NCBI GenBank assembly: GCA_035284745.1
Contig: JAYKIL010000024.1
Location: 1-64,000, forward strand
DNA: 64,000 bases
Direction: 5' to 3'
Origin: JAYKJB01 sp035284745 [NCBI: Candidatus Sericytochromatia bacterium]
GTDB lineage: Bacteria; Cyanobacteriota; Sericytochromatia; S15B-MN24
How positions within the stretch are numbered: the stretch's first letter is position 1; every line of letters starts with the position of its first letter. The position numbers and the translations under genes were made by a program. Of the stretch, positions 44,832-53,178 are shown in pieces. Below the pieces are notes generated by a model that was given only the letters and a program-made list of their open reading frames with translations, had not been told where the DNA came from and did not search any database.

Positions 44832-44863
44832 TTCAGCCTCATGACGTGGGTTGGGTGGGTGTC

Positions 44864-45310
44864 GTGAAACGGTTCGTGTTTCGTTATCGAACGTTGTTAG
44901 AAGTGCGTGAGCGAGAGCAGCGTCGCGAAGAGGGGCAATTGTCCCAACTCTTAGCGGCTCAGGCGGACGCCTTGCGGGATGTGGAGCGGACCGAAAACGA
45001 AGCTCGGCAGCAACGCGCATCGTTTGGTCAACATTTGCAGGGGCGGGTGGACCTGGATACGGTCCATATGATGCACGGTTGCTTGGAGGCACAAGAACGT
45101 CTGATTCAAATGGCTCGTGACGCCTATGACGCGGCGTGCGCTCGAACAGAGAATCAGCGCGAGGTGCTGTTGAAGGCGGTGCAGGCCGTGGAGGTTCTGA
45201 ACAAGCTCAAGGAGCGGGACTTAAATCATTGGCGCTCGGCGCTTGAAGCGGCTGAAGCGGCGGCGTTGGATGAACTCGCCACATTGAGGTATACCAGGCC
45301 GGCCTTTTGA
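44864..45310 (+). CDS. fliJ: Flagellar export chaperone FliJ
   Basis: GTG at 44864 begins VKRFVFRYRTLLEVREREQ, the typical FliJ opening; 148 residues. Another GTG at 44846 is possible. The whole protein is a long two-helix coiled coil with many Arg, Glu and Gln. FliJ sits in the FliI ATPase ring and couples it to FlhA. Canonically it follows fliI, but fliI here is 17.7 kb away on the other strand. Recognition rests on the N-terminal motif, coiled coil and the flagellar genes that follow. Confidence 0.82.
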   Translation: MKRFVFRYRTLLEVREREQRREEGQLSQLLAAQADALRDVERTENEARQQRASFGQHLQGRVDLDTVHMMHGCLEAQERLIQMARDAYDAACARTENQREVLLKAVQAVEVLNKLKERDLNHWRSALEAAEAAALDELATLRYTRPAF

Positions 45311-45366
45311 GGCGGCTGCCTGCCATTTAACTTTGACGCTTTCCTGTCGATAAAGGGGTAAGAATC

Positions 45367-45383
45367 CCATCTGTGCCAGATGG
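45367..45383 (+). other. Hairpin in the leader of fliK
   Basis: CCATCTG-TGC-CAGATGG is a perfect 7-base stem with a 3-base loop. It ends 8 bases before the AAGGAGG ribosome site of fliK. No T-run follows, so it is more likely an RNA structure or processing site than a terminator. Confidence 0.4.
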
Positions 45384-45406
45384 CACCAGGAAGGAGGTGG
45401 CACTCC

Positions 45407-46879
45407 GTGCCTTATACCCCATCACTGGAACTGATGGCGGCACCCACTCGGGTTGCAGCGAAGGCCACAGTTCCAAAAAAATCGAGCGGTGAATTTCAAG
45501 CCGCGGTTGACAAAGCAACGGCTCGCGGTGAGTCGTCTGCGCCTGCGAAAGAGGCCGCCGAGGGACCGGCCCCTGAAAACCAGAGCGCGCGGCCTGTTAA
45601 AGAAGCCTCGGAGACCTCTGAAACCTCAGAAACCTCAGAAATTTCAGCCTCTGAGCCGGAGGCACCTTCTGAACAGACCGCAGAGGTCGATAACGATGAC
45701 AAGGGGCCTGAGCTCACCGTGACGGTGTTGATGGACCCATTCGGCGTTGGCCCACTTCCTGGTGCCGAGGCGGCCCTCACAAACACCGGAAAAGGGTCCG
45801 AGGACGCGCTCAGTCTGGCGGACGTGGCGGGGACCACGAAAATAGATGAACTTCCGGTTGAACTGCAACTTCCGTTCAGAGGTGCACCACAGAAAACATC
45901 TTCGGCTTCAGGCCTGAAGACATTGGCTCCGGCCGCAGTCGCGAGCGCCTTACAGACCCCTGAGGCGGCGCTGGTTGAAAATGCTGAAGCATTGAAAGAA
46001 ATGAAGGCGGCGGGACAACTCCCATCAGGAGCCGCGCCTCAAATAAAAGAGGTGCCGGGGGTGACGGGGGCGCGACCGTTGGAGGCGACAGGTTTACAGG
46101 TACAAACCGTGACGCCTCAGTCCATGGGAACTTCCTCTGTGGTGAACGACAGCGCGCAAATGCTAATGAACTGGGTAGAGAGGCCCCCGGAAGAACCCCA
46201 GGTGGCTTCGCTCGTGACAGGGTCGATTACCCCCGTTGAGTTGTTGGACGAGGCGGTTGGCCTTGAAACTTCTCAACACGTGTCACAGGCCGAAGTGGAG
46301 GGACTTGCCCCCATTGAGGGAGAGAATACGGAGACTGCGGCCCCGACCGTCAACGGTAGCAGCGCTGAGCGTCCCGTGGCCGATACGGCGAAGGTCTCGA
46401 CATCTCCACCGGCACCTCGGGCTGAGGAGGTCTTGCCGCAGATCCTCAAACACGCGGAAGCCCTGAAGGCGCAGCAGCAAAACAGCATCAAGCTTCAACT
46501 CTATCCCGAGCATCTCGGAAAGGTTGAGATCAAGGTCATGTCGCATCAAGGCGTCCTCAGTGCGCAATTGACAGCCGATTCGCTCCAAGTGAAAGGCCTT
46601 TTGGAATCTCAGATGGTGGGCCTTCAGCGCAGTTTGCAGGAAATGGGATTGCGGGTTGACCGGGTAGAGGTGGCCTTGAGCAGCTCTCAATCGGGCGGCT
46701 TTGAGGGCTCTGCGTCCTCCTTTGCCGATTCTTCTTCACAGCAAAGGGGCCAAGATACGCCTCAAACAAGGATTGCCAGTCATCTCGGGGCGTGGACGCT
46801 CACCGAAGGCGAGGCGATTCCTGCGGCCTCGGAGAGTGAGTGGCCCGCGGGGGCCAGTTCCATCAATGCGATCGCGTGA
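45407..46879 (+). CDS. fliK: Flagellar hook-length control protein FliK
   Basis: GTG at 45407 with AAGGAGG 9 bases upstream gives 490 residues. FliK measures hook length and switches export specificity through FlhB. The N-terminal two thirds are low complexity, rich in Glu, Ala, Pro, Ser and Thr, including a short SETSETSETSE repeat near 72-82. The C-terminal domain (about 370-450) has SIKLQLYPEHLGKVEIKV, QLTADSLQVKGLLESQM and LQRSLQEMGLRVDRVEV, the Flg_hook signature. A second FliK-like gene lies 2.6 kb downstream. Confidence 0.88.
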   Translation: MPYTPSLELMAAPTRVAAKATVPKKSSGEFQAAVDKATARGESSAPAKEAAEGPAPENQSARPVKEASETSETSETSEISASEPEAPSEQTAEVDNDDKGPELTVTVLMDPFGVGPLPGAEAALTNTGKGSEDALSLADVAGTTKIDELPVELQLPFRGAPQKTSSASGLKTLAPAAVASALQTPEAALVENAEALKEMKAAGQLPSGAAPQIKEVPGVTGARPLEATGLQVQTVTPQSMGTSSVVNDSAQMLMNWVERPPEEPQVASLVTGSITPVELLDEAVGLETSQHVSQAEVEGLAPIEGENTETAAPTVNGSSAERPVADTAKVSTSPPAPRAEEVLPQILKHAEALKAQQQNSIKLQLYPEHLGKVEIKVMSHQGVLSAQLTADSLQVKGLLESQMVGLQRSLQEMGLRVDRVEVALSSSQSGGFEGSASSFADSSSQQRGQDTPQTRIASHLGAWTLTEGEAIPAASESEWPAGASSINAIA

Positions 46880-46995
46880 GCTTTGACAGAGGCCCGGTGA
46901 ACCCTCGTGGGATTCAAGTTACGCCTCACAACCGTCGAAGCCTTATGCAGGGCGGGGCTATCTAGCCCATCCCGCGTCAGAAAGAAGAGAGTTTC

Positions 46996-47436
46996 ATGTC
47001 AACATCCAGCGCTTTGGTTGGTTCTTTGAAAGACTTAATGGGTCAGGCGGAGGCTCGAAACACGACCAGTCCGCTCCGAAAAGAATTGGGCAAGGATGCT
47101 TTCTTGAACTTGCTGGTCACTCAACTCCGGAATCAGGATCCGCTCAAGCCGATGGAGGATCATACCTTCATCGCTGAAATGGCTCAGTTTTCCTCGCTGG
47201 AGCAGATGCAGAATCTGAACAAAATGCTGGAGGCGCAAAATCAATTTGCGGCCTTAAGTCAGGCCAGTAACCTGATTGGTAAAGATGTTGTGTTGGTTCC
47301 GCCGGAGGAAGGCGCGCAAACCATTCAAGGGACTGTCTCTGAAGTGCGTCAGCAAGGAGGAACTGTCAAGGTGGTGGTGGGTGACCAGGCTTATGACGCC
47401 GGGTGGATTACGTCGGTTTCGCAGGCCAAATCGTGA
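46996..47436 (+). CDS. flgD: Flagellar hook cap protein FlgD
   Basis: The 146-residue protein is the short form of FlgD, needed to assemble the hook. It has the family core KDAFLNLLVTQLRNQDPLKPMEDHTFIAEMAQFSSLEQMQNL and the C-terminal ASNLIGKDVVLVPPEEGAQ with a short beta domain. GAGAG precedes the ATG. It lacks the longer C-terminal Ig-like domain found in enteric FlgD (about 230 residues). Confidence 0.95.
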   Translation: MSTSSALVGSLKDLMGQAEARNTTSPLRKELGKDAFLNLLVTQLRNQDPLKPMEDHTFIAEMAQFSSLEQMQNLNKMLEAQNQFAALSQASNLIGKDVVLVPPEEGAQTIQGTVSEVRQQGGTVKVVVGDQAYDAGWITSVSQAKS

Positions 47437-47478
47437 GCTTATCTGTCGTAACCCTGACTTGCGCGAGGCCAGTGGGAT

Positions 47479-47862
47479 ATGGATGAGGTGTTTCTCAATC
47501 AAGCCATCGGGCCCACAGGTCCGCTGGGCCCCGGGGTTTCTTCGAAGCCTGCTGCGCCTTCAACGGGCCCCTCTTTTGGGTCGGTGTTGTCCGATAAGTT
47601 AGCAGCGCCATCCCTCAAATTAAGCGCTCACGCGCAACAAAGACTTCATTCTCGACAAATTCAGTTAGATGCCCAAGATTGGCAGCGGATTCACGAAGGC
47701 GTTGAGCGTGCCGCTGCAAAGGGGGCTCGGGAGGCTCTGGTTTTTAGTGAAAAAGCCGCGTTGGTTGTCAGCGTGCGCAATCGTACCGTGATTACAGCAG
47801 TGGCTCCAGCCGCGATGAAGGAGAATGTATTCACTCACATTGACAGCGCCGTTATCGTTTAA
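47479..47862 (+). CDS. Flagellar operon protein of the TIGR02530 type
   Basis: The 127-residue protein matches a small family found between flgD and flgE in many non-enteric flagellar operons: LSAHAQQRLHSRQIQL, a helix GVERAAAKGAREALVFSEKA, and VVSVRNRTVITAV ending KENVFTHIDSAVIV. It has no export signal, and the function of the family is not established. The 42-base gap after flgD and 140 bases before flgE suit one operon. Confidence 0.85.
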   Translation: MDEVFLNQAIGPTGPLGPGVSSKPAAPSTGPSFGSVLSDKLAAPSLKLSAHAQQRLHSRQIQLDAQDWQRIHEGVERAAAKGAREALVFSEKAALVVSVRNRTVITAVAPAAMKENVFTHIDSAVIV

Positions 47863-48002
47863 TTTTCGCACCTGGGCAGGGTGCGAGGCTGGACCGGGGG
47901 CACGCGTCAGAACGTGTCACGGAGGCCTCTGTGAACGCCGAATGCGGTTCACGCCTGCTCAATGTATTCCTCGGCTTGCAGGTATCACAGGAGGTATTCC
48001 CA

Positions 48003-49397
48003 ATGATTCGCTCAATCTTTACCGGCGTGAGCGGGATGCGCAACCATCAAGCGCGCATGGACGTGATTGGTAACAACGTCGCCAACGTGAACACGGTTGG
48101 CTTTAAGTACAGTCGCGTCAATTTCTCAGACAAGGTGTCCCAACTTATCAGCCCGTCCACTGCGCCCGGCGGTTCGGTGGATCGAGGAGGGGTGAACGTC
48201 AAACAGGTGGGACTGGGTATGTCGGTGGCGACGGTGGATACCGTGCAAACCCAAGGGACGATACAAACGACAGGGAAAGTCACGGATCTTGCCATCCAGG
48301 GTGGGGGCTTCTTCATTCTGGCCGATGGTCCACAGCGTTACTTCACGCGAAACGGTGCATTTGACTTCGATCGCAATGGAAATTTGGTGTCGCCAGGCAA
48401 CGGCTTGAAGGTGATGGGGTATCAGGCTGCCGAACGTCGAGACAACGCGGGTGAGACTTTTTTTGAGATCGATCCTTCGGCGCCCATCCGTGAGATTCAG
48501 GTTCCGTCCGGCTCATTCATCCCGCCCCGTCGGACCACCGAGATTACATTTTCAGGCAACTTGGATCAGCGGATCTCGACCGTCGCACCGGTGAACCCCA
48601 ACGATCCGCCCAACTATTTTGATACCAGTACGGACGTGTACGACTCGTTTGGTAATGTGCACTTGATTACCGTCCGCTTCACCCACGTGGCCCCGGGGGA
48701 GTGGAGTTGGCAAGTGTTGGATAACGATCCTACTTTTGTGGACCCGGCCAACGGTAATCCTCGCCCACCGTTGATGGTGGGGGCAAGTCCGCCGAATCCG
48801 GCCAACAACAACCTGGTTTTTGACGCCAATGGGATGCTGGCGGATCGGCCACCCCCGGCAGCCACGCCTGGAGGACAGTACGATGCCGGCAGTGTGAACA
48901 TCGGCTGGCTGTTGCCATCGGGTGAAATTGCCTCGGCGACCATTTTTCCGAATTTCGGTTTTGAGGGGAAACCTCAGGGCATTACACAGTTCGGAAACGA
49001 GTCCACGGCCGTGGCGGTGGACCAAAATGGTTTTGCCAAGGGGGATTTGACTGGCTTAACGGTTGATAAGTCGGGCCTGGTCAGCGGGGTGTATTCGAAT
49101 GGTCGCCAACGCTTGCTCGCCCAAATGGCGATCGCCACTTTTGCAAACCCGGGCGGTCTCCAGAAGGAAGGCGACAACAATTTCATTAAGTCGAACAACT
49201 CTGGCGACGCGGTGGTGCGGCCGCCGGGCCTCGGGGACGCCGGGACCCTTCTTGCGGGTTCTCTCGAGAATTCTAACGTGGACCTTGCCGAACAGTTCTC
49301 TGAGATGATATTGACACAGCGTGGTTTTCAGGCCGCGTCTCGGGTGATTACGACCTCAGATGAGGTGCTTCAAGAGCTTCTTAATCTGAAGCGATAG
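48003..49397 (+). CDS. flgE: Flagellar hook protein FlgE
   Basis: ATG at 48003 with GGAGG 8 bases upstream gives 464 residues; the frame is open further upstream without a good site. It forms the universal joint. The N-terminal D0 motif is MIRSIFTGVSGMRNHQARMDVIGNN, followed by ANVNTVGFKYSRVNF; the C-terminal SNVDLAEQFSEMILTQRGFQAASRVI closes the D0/D1 core. The variable middle (about 185-310) is rich in Pro and Asn. A long hairpin follows the stop. Confidence 0.95.
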   Translation: MIRSIFTGVSGMRNHQARMDVIGNNVANVNTVGFKYSRVNFSDKVSQLISPSTAPGGSVDRGGVNVKQVGLGMSVATVDTVQTQGTIQTTGKVTDLAIQGGGFFILADGPQRYFTRNGAFDFDRNGNLVSPGNGLKVMGYQAAERRDNAGETFFEIDPSAPIREIQVPSGSFIPPRRTTEITFSGNLDQRISTVAPVNPNDPPNYFDTSTDVYDSFGNVHLITVRFTHVAPGEWSWQVLDNDPTFVDPANGNPRPPLMVGASPPNPANNNLVFDANGMLADRPPPAATPGGQYDAGSVNIGWLLPSGEIASATIFPNFGFEGKPQGITQFGNESTAVAVDQNGFAKGDLTGLTVDKSGLVSGVYSNGRQRLLAQMAIATFANPGGLQKEGDNNFIKSNNSGDAVVRPPGLGDAGTLLAGSLENSNVDLAEQFSEMILTQRGFQAASRVITTSDEVLQELLNLKR

Positions 49398-49437
49398 TTC
49401 TTTTGCCTCTCCGGCGATAGTTCGACTGTCTCGTTTG

Positions 49438-49473
49438 TTTGGGGGGCTCGGTTAAATAACCTGGCCCCCCAAA
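49438..49473 (+). other. Long GC hairpin between flgE and a fliK-like gene
   Basis: TTTGGGGGGC (49438-49447) and GCCCCCCAAA (49464-49473) are exact complements; GGTT and AACC extend the inner stem after a TC/TG mismatch, with an AAAT loop. It is not followed by a T-run. It likely protects the flgE message 3' end, attenuates, or marks RNA processing. Confidence 0.6.
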
Positions 49474-49504
49474 AATTAGTTTGAAACTTGGGAGCGCTCT
49501 TCAA

Positions 49505-50983
49505 GTGTTTGACCGGCACGTAGAGTTGGGTTCGTTTTCAGTGTTGCTGGGAGCTTCCTCCGAGGCCACACAGCGGCTTCAGTCGTTGGCGAAATTATCG
49601 GAGCGCGCACGCCGAATGCTCGAAGCGCGCGTGTTAGAAACCCGCGGCACGAACGCGACCTTAGAGGTGGAGGGGCATCGGATTCAGGCCAAGACCCACG
49701 TACCGTTGAATGCCGGTGATCGGTTATGGTTGAGAGTTGAACAACAGTCGGACGGGACCATTCGACTGGCGATTCAGGCCAGTGGGCCAGATGTTGGGGC
49801 GAGTCAACGGTTGGCACAGAGCGCGTTGGATGACCAGTTACGGGAACAAGGGTTGCCAGTCGATGACAAGATGCGCTTGATTGCCCGCGCTTTGATCGCG
49901 CGCGACGGCTTGCTGCGTCGTCAAGATGCCGTCCGCTTATCGGCGGCTCTGGGAGGATTTTCGAAGGTTTCGGCACAGGAAGTGGGCGCTGCGGTGATGT
50001 TGCAGCGTGTAGGGGTCCCATTGACTGCTGCCAGCATTGTCCAAGTGGCCTTGCGTTCCGATGCAACGGCGCCTCTACGGGTCGGGGCCGTGTTGGACGC
50101 TTTGCTGCCGGAGGTTCAGGCGATGGCCGTTCGCTCGCGAGGGGCGACGGCGACCCTGGCTCAACAAGTGCTCACGGCGCTTGAGGATTTCTCACGTTTA
50201 GACGAGCATTCTGCTGCTGAGCGGGCGCTAAAGACGTGGGTGGATGGATTGACCCCACCCGGCGCGCCGGCGCGTGGAAGTCAATTGGCGCGCGCTGTTT
50301 CTTCCGATGAGCGGAGCCCCCCGGGTGTCGCCTCTGGTGACTCGCTGGCGTCTAAGCAAGACGGGGAGGCACTTCCCGGGGTGTTGGCGTCACAGCCCTA
50401 CGCCCCGTCAGGGCGTATAAATTATGTGAATCCTTTGGTTCGTCAAGGGCCGGACTTGGCGGGGCTTCTCTCGGGCCTTGTCCGTTTGATAGGAAGCGAA
50501 CAATCGGCGTTGAAACAACAATTGAACGAGGCTGTGGCCGAAATTCGCACCTTACAGCTTTCACATTCGTCATCGCCATCGCCTGCGACTCCCGAGGAGG
50601 GGGTTCAGGTGCCTCTGTTTCTTAGCGGTGCCGGGGTCACCCAGCACGTATCGGGGTTTCAAGTGCACCCCTCCCTCGGTGAGGCACAGGAGAGTGAGAC
50701 CAGCCCTTCTCGGCGCTACACCCTGCTTTTGGAAACGGAATTCTTGGGGGTCTTTCAGGCGGATATTCGCGTTGCAGAGGGGGTTATTTCCTTGTCGTTG
50801 GGCTTGTCTGAACCTGCTGTCCGCGATTTTGTTGAACAGCATGCGGATGAACTCCGCGATGCTTTGCAGAGAAGGGGCGTTCGCATCGGCCAAGTCGCCA
50901 CGCGAACGGTACGGGCTGTGCCACGTGATCCAGCGGTCAATCCTGCGCGGGGCGATGCCGTTCAGTTTGACCGGAGAATATAG
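49505..50983 (+). CDS. FliK-like (Flg_hook C-terminal) protein paired with FhlX
   Basis: GTG at 49505 with GGGAG 10 bases upstream is preferred (492 residues); a TTG at 49481 in frame lacks a ribosome site. The C-terminal part (about 400-480) resembles the FliK/Flg_hook domain: YTLLLETEFLGVFQADIRVA and ISLSLGLSEPAVRDFVEQHADELRDALQRRGVRIGQV. The N-terminal half is helical with a RLWLRVEQQSDG beta segment. It precedes fhlX, an arrangement known from other genomes (YlqG-YlqH in Bacillus). A role in hook length or export switching is inference. Confidence 0.7.
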   Translation: MFDRHVELGSFSVLLGASSEATQRLQSLAKLSERARRMLEARVLETRGTNATLEVEGHRIQAKTHVPLNAGDRLWLRVEQQSDGTIRLAIQASGPDVGASQRLAQSALDDQLREQGLPVDDKMRLIARALIARDGLLRRQDAVRLSAALGGFSKVSAQEVGAAVMLQRVGVPLTAASIVQVALRSDATAPLRVGAVLDALLPEVQAMAVRSRGATATLAQQVLTALEDFSRLDEHSAAERALKTWVDGLTPPGAPARGSQLARAVSSDERSPPGVASGDSLASKQDGEALPGVLASQPYAPSGRINYVNPLVRQGPDLAGLLSGLVRLIGSEQSALKQQLNEAVAEIRTLQLSHSSSPSPATPEEGVQVPLFLSGAGVTQHVSGFQVHPSLGEAQESETSPSRRYTLLLETEFLGVFQADIRVAEGVISLSLGLSEPAVRDFVEQHADELRDALQRRGVRIGQVATRTVRAVPRDPAVNPARGDAVQFDRRI

Positions 50984-50986
50984 TTG

Positions 50987-51292
50987 ATGTCGGGTCCCCA
51001 TGGCGCGTCTGAATTCGTGAAGAAAGCCGTTGCCTTGCGATATGAGCATGGCGTCGACGAAGCCCCAACCGTGCTTGCCGCGGGGCAAGGATACTTGGCG
51101 GACCGACTTCTTGAGGTGGCGCGTGAGGCGGGTGTTCCGATTGAGTCGAATCCCGATTTGGCCGATGCCTTGTCACATGTGTCCATCGGCACGGTGATTC
51201 CTGAAGATTTGTATCCTGTTGTGGCAGAACTCTTGGTGTTTGTGAATCGTTTGAACCAGCGCCGGGGTGAGGCCTTGGGGGGGATTTTGTGA
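50987..51292 (+). CDS. fhlX: FhlX, FlhB C-terminal-domain homologue (YlqH type)
   Basis: ATG at 50987 gives 101 residues; a TTG at 50984 is the alternative, with GGAG 7 bases upstream. It resembles the cytoplasmic C-terminal half of FlhB after the NPTH cleavage site: AVALRYEHGVDEAPTVLAAGQGYLADRLLEVAREAGVPIESNPDLADALSHVSIGTVIPEDLYPVVAELLVF. In Helicobacter such a protein can replace the FlhB C-terminal fragment. A full flhB lies 8 kb downstream. It overlaps flbD by GTGA. Confidence 0.87.
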   Translation: MSGPHGASEFVKKAVALRYEHGVDEAPTVLAAGQGYLADRLLEVAREAGVPIESNPDLADALSHVSIGTVIPEDLYPVVAELLVFVNRLNQRRGEALGGIL

Positions 51293-51498
51293 TTAAGTTA
51301 ACGCGACTCACAGGGATGTCATTCGTGCTGAATTCAGACTTGATTCTGTCGATGGAGGCGACGCCTGACACTGTTTTGACCCTTACAACTGAGCAAAAAT
51401 TGCTGGTGCGTGAGAATCTAGATGAAGTGATTGCTCGCGTGATCGAATACAAGCGCAAGATATACCTGAATGGCATTGGAAATATGACGGATGCGTAA
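51289..51498 (+). CDS. flbD: FlbD family flagellar protein
   Basis: The 69-residue protein starts at GTG 51289, overlapping the fhlX stop. It matches the FlbD/SwrD family of tiny proteins next to motA in many flagellar operons: MIKLTRLTGMSFVLNSDLILSMEATPDTVLTLT. It is cytoplasmic, with VRENLDEVIARVIEYKRKI as its C-terminal helix. In Bacillus SwrD increases motor torque. It is not the enhancer-binding FlbD of Caulobacter. Confidence 0.88.
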   Translation: MIKLTRLTGMSFVLNSDLILSMEATPDTVLTLTTEQKLLVRENLDEVIARVIEYKRKIYLNGIGNMTDA

Positions 51499-51547
51499 GC
51501 TGCTTGGCCCGACTGGGTGGGTGGATGCGAGAGGATAACTGGTCACG

Positions 51548-52339
51548 ATGGAAATTACTACAGCACTGGGTCTGATCGTTGGCTTCGGTTCAATGATCGT
51601 GGCGCATATTTGGGAAAACGGCTGGGACGTGATGGCGGTGTTCACCTTGCTGAACCCGTCTGCGGCTTTGATCGTTTTGGGGGGGACGCTCGGCACGATG
51701 CTCATCGGGTTCCCGATGCACGAGATCAAGGCCTTGCCCGCCTGTATTGCGGTGAGCTTTAAGAAAAATGGCTTTGAAGAGACTGAATTGGTCAATAAAT
51801 TGGTGAAGTTCGCGGAGAAGGCCCGGCGCGAGGGCTTGCTCTCATTAGAGTCTGAAGTTCAATCGGCAGGAGACCCTTTCTTGCAGAAGGGAATACAGTT
51901 GGTCGCTGACGGCTTGGACCAAGAGACCATCAAGGGGATGCTGGAAACGGAGCTTGACTTTACTGCCGCGCGCCACGCGACGCCCGCGGCCATTTTGGAT
52001 GGTTTGGGAGGCTTTGCTCCCACCATGGGCATTATTGGGACCGTGATGGGTTTGATTTCGCTTCTCGGTAGTTTGGGCGGTAGTATTGAAGCCATGGGGG
52101 CTGGCATTGCCGTCGCCTTTACCGCGACCCTTTATGGCGTGTGGACGGCGAACCTCGTTTATTTGCCCCTTGCGCAGAAATTGAAACGGCGCAGTGAGGA
52201 AGAAATGCACGTCCGGGAAATCATGATTGCAGGAATTATTTCGATACAAGCGGGAGACAACCCGCAGATTGTCGAAGAAAAGCTGAAAAGCTTTTTGTCA
52301 CCCTCACACCGCGCACACGTCGGCAATCCGAAACACTAG
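51548..52339 (+). CDS. motA: Flagellar stator protein MotA
   Basis: The 263-residue protein has four membrane helices, with a large cytoplasmic loop between the second and third. NPSAALIVLGGTLGTMLIGFP is the N-terminal pore region, and RHATPAAILDGLGGFAPTMGIIGTVMGLI the family signature before helix three. MotA carries the cytoplasmic charges that act on FliG. GAGAGGATAAC lies upstream at loose spacing. It is followed 9 bases later by motB. Confidence 0.95.
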   Translation: MEITTALGLIVGFGSMIVAHIWENGWDVMAVFTLLNPSAALIVLGGTLGTMLIGFPMHEIKALPACIAVSFKKNGFEETELVNKLVKFAEKARREGLLSLESEVQSAGDPFLQKGIQLVADGLDQETIKGMLETELDFTAARHATPAAILDGLGGFAPTMGIIGTVMGLISLLGSLGGSIEAMGAGIAVAFTATLYGVWTANLVYLPLAQKLKRRSEEEMHVREIMIAGIISIQAGDNPQIVEEKLKSFLSPSHRAHVGNPKH

Positions 52340-52348
52340 AGCGGGGCG

Positions 52349-53086
52349 ATGGGCAGAAAGAAAAAACACGGTGGCCACGCCAACCACGAACGTTGGTTGC
52401 TCACCTATGCGGACCTCATCACACTTTTGATGGCGTTCTTCGTCATTCTTTACGCGTTGGCGGTATCCGATTACAAGCGAATTTCTGATTTGCAGAACGC
52501 GCTGCGAAATGCCTTCCATATCACCTCCGGGGCTGGCCAGACGGCATTGAACGGCTCTCCCAGTGTGTTGGTGGGGGGGGCGACCCCCGTGGACTTCGCC
52601 CTGATTGAGATGCAGAAGCAAATTGACAAGGCTTCTAAGGAAGAGCGAGGGGCGGAGGGTGAGGCCGCCGTGAGCACGAAGATGACTGAACGGGGTTTGG
52701 TGGTATCACTCGCAAGCAGTGCGTTTTTTGATGCTGGCGGGGCTTATTTGAAGCCTGACGCGGTGAGGCTCATGAATAAAGTTGCGGCCAATTTGAAACG
52801 CAGTAACCGAAACATTTTAGTGGAAGGGCATACGGACGACACGCCGATTCACACCCGCCAGTACCCGAGTAACTGGGAACTTTCGACGGCGCGCGCGACC
52901 AGCGTGGTGCGTTACTTCATCGAACTGCATCGGATCCCCCCCAATCGGTTATCGGCGTCAGGATACGGGGAATACAAGCCCTTGGTGGCCAACAGCAGTC
53001 CTGATAATCGGGCCAAGAATCGCCGCGTCGACATTGTTATACTGAGGTCTGACATTCGAGGGCAGCGTCCGGCCGGGCAGCTGTAA
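52349..53086 (+). CDS. motB: Flagellar stator protein MotB
   Basis: The 245-residue protein has a short basic N terminus, one membrane helix with the proton-binding Asp22 (RWLLTYADLITLLMAFFVIL), a linker, and an OmpA-like peptidoglycan-binding domain (about 120-230: ILVEGHTDDTPIHTRQYPSN, LSASGYGEYKPLVANSS, NRRVDIVIL). It anchors the stator to the cell wall. It forms an ion channel with MotA. Confidence 0.95.
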   Translation: MGRKKKHGGHANHERWLLTYADLITLLMAFFVILYALAVSDYKRISDLQNALRNAFHITSGAGQTALNGSPSVLVGGATPVDFALIEMQKQIDKASKEERGAEGEAAVSTKMTERGLVVSLASSAFFDAGGAYLKPDAVRLMNKVAANLKRSNRNILVEGHTDDTPIHTRQYPSNWELSTARATSVVRYFIELHRIPPNRLSASGYGEYKPLVANSSPDNRAKNRRVDIVILRSDIRGQRPAGQL

Positions 53087-53178
53087 TATGTCACACTTGT
53101 GAGTAAACCCACTGAACCATTCGGGCCCTTCGCGCAACGATGGGCTTCGGGCGATTGCGATTGTGAGGCACGTCGGCC

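Noticed and set aside
27177-44855. TGACGTG(TA)GGGTTGG-like sequences at both inversion junctions (near 27177 and 44842)
   Set aside because: They are in the same orientation, which would favour deletion and not inversion, and the left copy is within fliI coding sequence. Chance similarity is as likely.
46880-46995. TTGACA near 46883 as a promoter for flgD
   Set aside because: A perfect -35 box without any -10-like hexamer at 16-18 bases. Most likely chance.
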